Source: Castellaniella sp041677825 (GTDB lineage Bacteria > Pseudomonadota > Gammaproteobacteria > Burkholderiales > Burkholderiaceae_B). From it: a stretch of DNA of 64,000 nucleotides. Each line of letters starts with the position of its first letter. Positions within the stretch are counted from its first letter, which is position 1. The stretch is from positions 124,001 to 188,000 of the forward strand of contig NZ_JBAYPG010000001.1 in the NCBI RefSeq assembly GCF_041677825.1. Direction: 5' to 3'. The position numbers were made by a program, and so were the translations under genes. Below, one piece after another: positions 53,255-59,873 of this stretch. The notes beneath the pieces are model-generated. The model was not told the origin of the DNA, searched no databases, and saw nothing but the letters and a program-made list of their open reading frames with translations.

Positions 53255-53285
53255 AGTATAAAGGGAAACGGGAAAGCCCCTTCAA
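53255..53285 (-). promoter_or_regulatory. candidate promoter for the RND pump operon
   Basis: On the minus strand TTGAAG (53285-53280) and TATACT (53260-53255) are 19 bp apart, with AAGGG/CCCTT arms in the spacer. The -10 is good (five of six) but the -35 is moderate. The long spacer is reminiscent of MerR-type promoters, but the dyad is short and slightly off centre. Confidence 0.35.
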
Positions 53286-54076
53286 CCCAGAAGGAGGCTG
53301 TCATCGGCCAGGATTTCCCCGCGCACCTGTTCGAACATCTCGAGCAGGTCCGGCACATCGAGCCCAGTGCGGGCGTCTCCCGAGACATCGAGCACGACTT
53401 TGCCATGGTGCAGCATGACGGTGCGCTCGCCCACATCGAGTGCCTGGCGCATGCTGTGGGTCACCATCATCGTCGTCAGGCCATGTTCGGCCACGATGCG
53501 CGAGGTGAGCTCGAGCACGAAACGCGCCGTACGCGGATCCAGTGCAGCCGTGTGTTCATCGAGCAGCAGAATGCGCGACGGGCGCAACGCCGCCATCAGC
53601 AGACTGACGGCCTGACGCTGCCCCCCGGAGAGCAGGCCGATGCGGTCCGTCAGACGATTTTCCAGGCCCAGCCCCAGCATGGCCAGCCGCTCGCGAAACA
53701 GCACGCGCATGTCGTCGCGCACCGCACGCCGCAAACTGCGGAACTGCCCCCGCCCCAGCGCCAGCGACATGTTCTCTTCGATGCTGAGGTTCTCGCACGT
53801 GCCGGCCATGGGGTCCTGGAAGACCCGGGCAACCTTGTGCGCCCGATCCCAGACGGCCAGGCCGGTGACATCTTCGCCGTCGATCAGGATGCGCCCCGAA
53901 TCGATCGCCTGTTCGCCCGAAATGGCGTTCAGGAAGGTTGACTTGCCCGCCCCGTTCGAACCGATGACGGTGACGAACTGCCCCGTCGGGATGTCGAGGG
54001 ACATGCCTCGCAGGGCCCGGGTTTCGATGGGCGTACCCGGATTGAAGGTCAGGTGCAGGTTTTGTGCGCTCAGCAT
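53282..54076 (-). CDS. ABC transporter ATP-binding protein (TrpZ-like)
   Basis: The 264-residue ATPase of a three-gene importer. Walker A is GSNGAGKSTFLNAI, the signature is LLSGGQRQAVSLLMAAL, and Walker B is ILLLDEHTAALD, all in order. It belongs to the set paired with ABC_sub_bind (TrpX-type) binding proteins. It starts 4 nt after the permease stop; 60 bp downstream the RND adaptor begins. Confidence 0.9.
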   Translation of the reverse strand: MLSAQNLHLTFNPGTPIETRALRGMSLDIPTGQFVTVIGSNGAGKSTFLNAISGEQAIDSGRILIDGEDVTGLAVWDRAHKVARVFQDPMAGTCENLSIEENMSLALGRGQFRSLRRAVRDDMRVLFRERLAMLGLGLENRLTDRIGLLSGGQRQAVSLLMAALRPSRILLLDEHTAALDPRTARFVLELTSRIVAEHGLTTMMVTHSMRQALDVGERTVMLHHGKVVLDVSGDARTGLDVPDLLEMFEQVRGEILADDSLLLG

Positions 54077-54080
54077 GCTG

Positions 54081-54968
54081 TCAAGCCCTTTTCTTCTGCA
54101 GCCTCTGCTTGATGAGCGGAATGACCAGCGCCACCGTCACCAGAACCGCCGTGATGAGATTCAGATCCTGTGCCTTCAGGCCGATGAAATCCGCATTCAG
54201 CGCAAGCGCGACAAAAAACCGGTACAGCACGGCACCGAGTACGACGGCAAGGGTAATGATCACAAGCCGCCGCGAGGGCAGGATCGACTCGCCGATGATG
54301 ACCGCAGCCAGCCCGATCACAATGGTGCCGATCCCCATGGAGATGTCCGCCCCCCCCTGTGACTGCGCAAACAGCGCGCCGGCCAGCCCGCACAGGGCAT
54401 TGGAGAGGGCCATGCCCAGCAGCACCATGCGGCCGGTGTGGATGCCCTGCGCGCGCGCCATGCGCGGATTCGAGCCGGTCGAACGCATGGCCAGCCCGAT
54501 TTGCGTGGCAAAGAACCAGTCGAGCAGCCATTTGGCCACCAGCACGATGAGCAGCAGGATCAGGGGACGGGCCACGTAGTCTTCCAGGCTGGCGGGCTGC
54601 AGCATCGTAAAGACCGTGGGCTCCATGATCAGCGGGATGTTGGGCGCATCCATGACGCGCAGATTGATCGAGTACAGGGCGATCATGACCAGAATGCTGG
54701 CCAGCAGGTCCATGATTTTCAGGCTGACATTCAACCAGCCCGTGACCATGCCGGCACAGGCCGCAGCAAATACGGCCGCCCCGGTCGCCAGAAAGGGGTC
54801 CGAGCCATGATGAATGAGGATGGCCGCGGTGGCGCCGCCCAACGGAAAACTGCCATCGACAGTGAGGTCGGGGAAATTCAGGATGCGAAATGAAATCAGC
54901 ACGCCCAGGGCGACCAGGCTGAAAATCAGCCCGATCTCCAGGGCCCCCCACATCGAATAGACGGACAT
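54081..54968 (-). CDS. ABC transporter permease (TrpY-like)
   Basis: A 295-residue BPD_transp_2-type permease related to those for branched-chain amino acids and sugars, with about eight membrane helices. The start MSVYSMWGALEIGLIFSLVA and the motif ILNFPDLTVDGSFPLGGATA are typical of the permeases found with TrpX-type binding proteins. It ends in a basic tail. It lies 29 nt after the binding-protein gene. Confidence 0.9.
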   Translation of the reverse strand: MSVYSMWGALEIGLIFSLVALGVLISFRILNFPDLTVDGSFPLGGATAAILIHHGSDPFLATGAAVFAAACAGMVTGWLNVSLKIMDLLASILVMIALYSINLRVMDAPNIPLIMEPTVFTMLQPASLEDYVARPLILLLIVLVAKWLLDWFFATQIGLAMRSTGSNPRMARAQGIHTGRMVLLGMALSNALCGLAGALFAQSQGGADISMGIGTIVIGLAAVIIGESILPSRRLVIITLAVVLGAVLYRFFVALALNADFIGLKAQDLNLITAVLVTVALVIPLIKQRLQKKRA

Positions 54969-54997
54969 GATCTAGGCGGACACGGCTTGGACGGATC

Positions 54998-55966
54998 TTA
55001 CTGGATCACCTGTGCAGCCGACTTGATCAGGGCCTCGGACAAGGTGACCCCCTGCTTTTCTGCAGCAGCCGGGTTGACGAACAGCTCGACCCGGGCGCTG
55101 GTTTCCGACGGGATATCGCCCGGCTTCTCGCCCTTCAGGATGCGCACGACCAGTTGCCCGGTCTGCAGCCCCAGGTCGTGGTAATTGACCCCCAGCGCCG
55201 CGATGGCGCCCCGCTTGACGCTGTCGGTGTCCGACGCGATCAGCGGGATCCGTGCCGAATCGGCCACTTTGACGAGTGATTCGAAGGCCGACACCACATT
55301 GTTGTCGGTGCTGGTATAGATCACGTCGACCTTGCCCACCAGACTGCGCGCTGCCGCGCCCACATCCACCGTACGCGCCGCAGACGCTTCGATCAGGGTC
55401 ATGCCCGATTGCGGCAGAAGTTCACGCATCTGCTTGACCACCACCACCGAATTGGCCTCACCCGGGTTGTAGACCATGCCCACTTTTTTCGCATCGGGCA
55501 CGATCTGCCGGATCAGTTCGACCTGCTTTTCAAGGGCCAGGGCATCGGACACCCCGGTGACGTTGGTACCCGAGGCATCCCAGGATGGCACCAGCTGCGC
55601 CGCGACGGGATCGGTGACGGCGGAATAGACGACCGGAATCTTCTTCGTGGCCGCGACCACCGCCTGCGCGGATGGCGTCGCGATGGCGACGATCACATCG
55701 GGATCGTCGCCCACGAACTTGCGTGCGATCTGGGCTGCAATGGCCGTATTGCCCTGCGCAGTCTGATACTGCCATTTGAGGCCCTTGGCCTCGGTATAGC
55801 CCGCCGTGGCCAGCGCCTGATGGACGCCGTCCTTGACGGAATCCAGTGCCGGATGCTCGACGATCGAGGTGACGGCCACGGACTGGGCCTGTACGCTGCC
55901 AGCAGCCATCAGACTGGCCAGTGCTGCAGCGCTGGCCAGCTGCCGAAAGGTGAAGGACAGATTCAT
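54998..55966 (-). CDS. TrpX-family ABC transporter substrate-binding protein
   Basis: A 322-residue periplasmic binding protein with a cleavable signal peptide (AALASLMAAGSVQA, cleaved before QSVAV). Its two-lobed ABC_sub_bind fold includes DPDVIVAIATPSAQAVVAAT and VIYTSTDNNVVSAFESLVKV. In streptococci trpXYZ is a predicted tryptophan importer. Here the ATG overlaps the stop of trpF (ATGA), with AGGAG upstream, supporting a tryptophan- or aromatic-related ligand, although the ligand is inferred from context only. Confidence 0.9.
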   Translation of the reverse strand: MNLSFTFRQLASAAALASLMAAGSVQAQSVAVTSIVEHPALDSVKDGVHQALATAGYTEAKGLKWQYQTAQGNTAIAAQIARKFVGDDPDVIVAIATPSAQAVVAATKKIPVVYSAVTDPVAAQLVPSWDASGTNVTGVSDALALEKQVELIRQIVPDAKKVGMVYNPGEANSVVVVKQMRELLPQSGMTLIEASAARTVDVGAAARSLVGKVDVIYTSTDNNVVSAFESLVKVADSARIPLIASDTDSVKRGAIAALGVNYHDLGLQTGQLVVRILKGEKPGDIPSETSARVELFVNPAAAEKQGVTLSEALIKSAAQVIQ

Positions 55967-56682
55967 GAGGAACTCCTGGGAGATTGCAGGGGATGATCCC
56001 TGAAAGTGCGTGAACTGGACAGGCGTGATTGTAGATCGGCCTGCACGACCGCCTGCACAAACTGGTGCATCTTGTGCGCATCCTTGAGGCCGGGCGCCGA
56101 TTCGACGCCACTGCTGACATCCACCGCGTACGGCCTGCAGGCTGCCAGGCCTGCGGCTACGGTATCAGCCGTCAGGCCACCGGACAACACGACGGGGCGG
56201 GCACCCGGCATGACGACCACGTCCGACAGCAGGGCCAGATCGAACTTCAGGCCACTGCCGCCGTAAGCCGGGCTGTAGCTGTCGAAGAGCCAGGCAGACG
56301 CAGAGGTATATGCCGAACAAGTACCCGCGAGCTCTGCCGCCCCCGCCTGCCCTGGCGCCCCGACCCGGAATGCCTTGATATAGGGCAAGCCGAATGACGT
56401 ACAGAAGGCCTCGGGCTCTTCACCGTGAAACTGCAGGATATCCGGCCGTAGCGTATCGGCCACGGCCTGCACGTCGGCGGCCTGCGCATTCGCGAACAGC
56501 GCAACCGTGGTCACGAAAGCCGGCACCTGGGCCCGCAGCCGCGCAGCGGCCTGCGTATCCAGATGGCGCGGGCTGGACGGATGGAACACCAGCCCTATGG
56601 CATCCACCCCGCAGCGGATTGCGGCCTGCAGGTCACTGGCGCGGGTCAGGCCGCAGATCTTGATGCGCGTGCGATCGTTCAT
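55963..56682 (-). CDS. trpF: phosphoribosylanthranilate isomerase
   Basis: TrpF catalyses the Amadori rearrangement in tryptophan synthesis. The 239-residue TIM barrel has the catalytic cysteine in IKICGLTRASDLQAAI, LQFHGEEPEAFC, the aspartate in WLFDSYSPAYGGSG, and the phosphate site AVDVSSGVESAPGLKD. About 20 extra residues (SRLSSSRTFRDHPLQSPRSS) follow the normal end and carry the frame into the downstream ABC gene. The start overlaps the stop of a TRAP permease gene. trpA and trpB, usual partners, are not in the window. Confidence 0.96.
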   Translation of the reverse strand: MNDRTRIKICGLTRASDLQAAIRCGVDAIGLVFHPSSPRHLDTQAAARLRAQVPAFVTTVALFANAQAADVQAVADTLRPDILQFHGEEPEAFCTSFGLPYIKAFRVGAPGQAGAAELAGTCSAYTSASAWLFDSYSPAYGGSGLKFDLALLSDVVVMPGARPVVLSGGLTADTVAAGLAACRPYAVDVSSGVESAPGLKDAHKMHQFVQAVVQADLQSRLSSSRTFRDHPLQSPRSSS

Positions 56683-58343
56683 TGAAAGGCCCCGCCCGGA
56701 TCGTCGTCGAAATCATCCAGCCCGTAGGTGCTGTCCTGGCCGAAGGTCACCGTGGCTGGATCGATGACGGGTGCATCCCCCTTGTAGTGCGTGACCATGC
56801 CCGGAAAAACCAGTACGGCCGCCACCATCAGGATCTGGATAATGATGAACGGGATGGAACCCATGTAGATCTGCCCGGTCGTCACCTTGGCGATCAGCTG
56901 GCCGGTGACCCGGTCGTGATAGTCTTCCTTGGGTGCCACGGAACGCAGATAGAACAGGGCAAACCCGAACGGCGGGTGTACGAACGAGGTCTGCATGTTG
57001 ACCGCGAGCAGCACCCCGAACCAGATCAGGTCAATACCCATTTTTTCGGCGACCGGGCCCAGCAGCGGCACGATGATGAACGCGAGTTCGAAGAAGTCGA
57101 GAAAGAAGGCCAGGAAGAAGGTCATGACACTGACCACCACCAGGAAGCCCAACTCGCCGCCTGGCACATGCAGCAGCAATTGCTCGACCCAGAGATCGCC
57201 GTTGATGCCCCTGAAGCTCAGGCTGAATATGGTCGACCCCACCAGGATGAAGACCACGAAACAGGACAATCGGGCGGTACTTTCCATGGCCTGGCGCAGC
57301 TGCCGCATGGAAAAACGGCCACGCGAGACCGCCATGACCAGCGCGCCGACGGCCCCCATCGCCCCCCCTTCGGTCGGTGTGGCCAGACCGATGAAGATCG
57401 TGCCCAGGACCAGAAAGATGAGTGCCAGTGGCGGAATCATCACAAACACGACGCGCTCGGCCAGCGCCGACAGGCGCTTCAGGCGCAACCACCGGTTGCC
57501 GAGCGCCATGACCAGCGCGGCACAGCCCCAGATCAGCAGGACGATGACGACCCGTTCGTCGACCGGGATGTTCTCATGGGTGCTGAAGTAGTGGTTGGAG
57601 CCCCAATAGGCGATGGCCGCGGCGATGAGTGTCAGCACCAGCAGAGAACGCAGCCCGCGGTGGCCATGTTCGTCCACGAAGCCGCGTGCTTCGGGCGGCA
57701 GGGCCGGGACATGCGACGGCCGCACGATGGCCACCAGAAGCACGTACGCCATGTAAGAGCCTGCGAGGATCAGCCCGGGCAACATGGCGCCCCGGTACAT
57801 GTCCCCGATCGAGCGCCCCAATTGATCAGCCAGGATGATGAGCACCAGCGAGGGCGGTATGATCTGCGACAGGGTGCCCGAGGCCGCAATCACGCCCGAA
57901 GCCAGGCGGCGGTCGTACCCGTAGCGCAACATGATGGGCAGCGAGATCAGGCCCATTGAAATCACCGAGGCCGACACCACCCCTGTGGTGGCCGCCAGCA
58001 AGGCGCCCACGAAGACCACGGCGATGGCCAGCCCGCCCCGCAGGGGGCCAAACAACTGCCCCACGGTATCCAGCAGGTCTTCGGCCATGCCCGAGCGTTC
58101 GAGCACCAGGCCCATGAATGTGAAAAATGGTACGGCCAGCAAGGTATCGTTGCTGACGATGCCGAAAATGCGCTGCGGCAAGGCCTGGAACAGCAATGGA
58201 CTCATCAGGTCCAGATCGATGGCCACCAGGCCGTAGAGCACGCCGGTCGCGGCCAGCGAAAAAGCCACCGGGAACCCCAGCAAGAGGAATACGATCAGGT
58301 TGAAGAACATGATCGGGGCCAGATTGCCGACGATGAATTCCAT
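56679..58343 (-). CDS. TRAP transporter large permease subunit (DctM-like)
   Basis: The 554-residue ion-coupled transport subunit of a TRAP importer. The N-terminus NLIVFLLLGFPVAFSLAATG, SASVISMGLISLPIMLRYGY, LATPTEGGAMGAVGALVMAV and MQTSFVHPPFGFALFYLRSV are DctM hallmarks. It is about 120 residues longer than the classical form. The excess is a central stretch with extra membrane helices (about 230-320) and an acidic cytoplasmic tail (STYGLDDFDDDPGG). It follows the small subunit by 3 nt. No periplasmic binding protein is encoded beside it. Confidence 0.93.
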   Translation of the reverse strand: MEFIVGNLAPIMFFNLIVFLLLGFPVAFSLAATGVLYGLVAIDLDLMSPLLFQALPQRIFGIVSNDTLLAVPFFTFMGLVLERSGMAEDLLDTVGQLFGPLRGGLAIAVVFVGALLAATTGVVSASVISMGLISLPIMLRYGYDRRLASGVIAASGTLSQIIPPSLVLIILADQLGRSIGDMYRGAMLPGLILAGSYMAYVLLVAIVRPSHVPALPPEARGFVDEHGHRGLRSLLVLTLIAAAIAYWGSNHYFSTHENIPVDERVVIVLLIWGCAALVMALGNRWLRLKRLSALAERVVFVMIPPLALIFLVLGTIFIGLATPTEGGAMGAVGALVMAVSRGRFSMRQLRQAMESTARLSCFVVFILVGSTIFSLSFRGINGDLWVEQLLLHVPGGELGFLVVVSVMTFFLAFFLDFFELAFIIVPLLGPVAEKMGIDLIWFGVLLAVNMQTSFVHPPFGFALFYLRSVAPKEDYHDRVTGQLIAKVTTGQIYMGSIPFIIIQILMVAAVLVFPGMVTHYKGDAPVIDPATVTFGQDSTYGLDDFDDDPGGAFQ

Positions 58344-58346
58344 GGT

Positions 58347-58952
58347 TCAGTGCCCCTGGCCGTGCGCGGCCTGGCCTTGTTGCGCCAGCAGATCCTCGAC
58401 CAGTGCTTCCTCGTCGGTCTTGCGGTCGGATACTTTCATGGGATTGGGGCACCGCCCGCGCAGGAAGCCAATGCATTTGATGAGGTGTGACAAGCCCGCG
58501 AGAATGAGCAGAAAGAAGCCGACGGGGATCAGCAGTTTCGCGGGCCAGCGGATCAGGCCAGCCGTGTTCGAGGAGAGTTCATGAAGTTCGAAGGACAGCC
58601 AGAAATAGGGAATGGACAGCCAGAATACGAGACAGGCCGCCGGCAGCAGAAAGAACAGCACGCCGAAGATCTCGATACCCACCTGCGTTTTTTCGGACAG
58701 CCTCTGAGAGAGGACATCGACGCGTACGTGTTCGTTGCGCAAAAAGGTATACCCCGCGGCCAACAGAAAAATGGCACCAAACAGATACCATTGCAACTCC
58801 AGCCAGGCATTCGAACTCAGGCTCAGGAATTTGCGGAATATCGCATTTCCGGCACTGACCAGCACCACCACCAGCACCAGCCATGTCACGGCCCGGCCGA
58901 CCAGCGTATTGAGTGCATCCACCCAGCGAGACCACAGGAGTAGGAATTTCAT
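58347..58952 (-). CDS. TRAP transporter small permease subunit (DctQ-like)
   Basis: A 201-residue four-helix membrane protein, the partner of the large subunit. The pattern SLSSNAWLELQWYLFGAIFL followed by RNEHVRVDVLSQRL is the DctQ signature. I start at the ATG at 58952 (MKFLLLWSRWVDAL); an ATG nine codons upstream is less likely. It is the first gene of the TRAP-trpF-ABC group. The 107-bp gap from truA has a TATAGAAT hexamer region (possible -10) and an imperfect GGGC hairpin, but nothing decisive. Confidence 0.92.
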   Translation of the reverse strand: MKFLLLWSRWVDALNTLVGRAVTWLVLVVVLVSAGNAIFRKFLSLSSNAWLELQWYLFGAIFLLAAGYTFLRNEHVRVDVLSQRLSEKTQVGIEIFGVLFFLLPAACLVFWLSIPYFWLSFELHELSSNTAGLIRWPAKLLIPVGFFLLILAGLSHLIKCIGFLRGRCPNPMKVSDRKTDEEALVEDLLAQQGQAAHGQGH

Positions 58953-59059
58953 GATGTTCCCAGCGAAGCAGCCGGGCACTTTTGGCGCCCTGCTCGAATA
59001 AACCGCTCAATTCTATACGAACCACCAGCCTGCCGACCTCGGTAATCCCCCGAACACGC

Positions 59060-59866
59060 TCAGAAAAACAAGGCAAGATGGTGCGCCAATGCCTGTCTGG
59101 GCGTCAACAGCGGCAGGCCGTGGCTTGCAGGATAACCGACATGAGCCAGATACAGCCCGTCGGCCATGAACGTCGGTGCCGCAAGCCGGCGGTCACGCTG
59201 TTCGAGCAAGTCTGCGGCCCATTCAGGCGGCCGGCGACCCCGGCCCACCATGAGCAGCACGCCCATCAGGTTGCGTACCATGTGGTGCAGGAAGGCATTG
59301 CCACGGAACTCGAACAGGAACCACCCCTGACGGCGTTCAACCGTCAGAGCATGCAGCGTTCGCACCGGACTCGCGGCCTGGCACTCGGATGCCCGGAAGG
59401 CGCTGAAGTCATGCTCACCCACCAGGTATCGGGCCGCTGCGCGCATGGCGGCCCCGTCGAGCGCATCATGGACCCAGCCCACCCGCCCCCGCAGGACCGG
59501 TGAGCGTACGGCGCTTGCGTTGAGCAGGTAGAGATAGGTGCGGTTCTGCGCCTCGAAGCGCGCGTGAAACAGCTCGCTTACCGGGCGTGCCCATTGCACG
59601 GCGACGGCATCGGGCAGCAGGGCATTGACGCCACGAACCCAGGATTCCATGCGGCGTTCGGCCTGAACATCGATGTGAATGACTTGCTGCAGGGCATGTA
59701 CGCCCGCGTCGGTGCGCCCCGCACAGATGGTAGCGCAGCGGGCCCCGCCTAGAAAACGCTGCAACGCAGCTTCCACGGCATCCTGCACCCCCTTGCCGGC
59801 TGGCTGGGTTTGCCACCCATGCCAGCCCTGACCGTTATAGGACAGGCCCAGAGCGATGCGCGCCAT
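59060..59866 (-). CDS. truA: tRNA pseudouridine(38-40) synthase
   Basis: TruA isomerises uridines 38-40 in the anticodon stem-loop. The catalytic aspartate is in CAGRTDAGVHALQQVIHIDV. RNAFLHHMVRNLMGVLLMVG closes the active site. The ATG at 59866 gives 268 residues starting MARIALGLSYNGQGWHGWQT, the normal family start. It begins 7 nt after fimV in the asd-fimV-truA order seen in many proteobacteria. Confidence 0.97.
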   Translation of the reverse strand: MARIALGLSYNGQGWHGWQTQPAGKGVQDAVEAALQRFLGGARCATICAGRTDAGVHALQQVIHIDVQAERRMESWVRGVNALLPDAVAVQWARPVSELFHARFEAQNRTYLYLLNASAVRSPVLRGRVGWVHDALDGAAMRAAARYLVGEHDFSAFRASECQAASPVRTLHALTVERRQGWFLFEFRGNAFLHHMVRNLMGVLLMVGRGRRPPEWAADLLEQRDRRLAAPTFMADGLYLAHVGYPASHGLPLLTPRQALAHHLALFF

Positions 59867-59873
59867 GGGCGCC

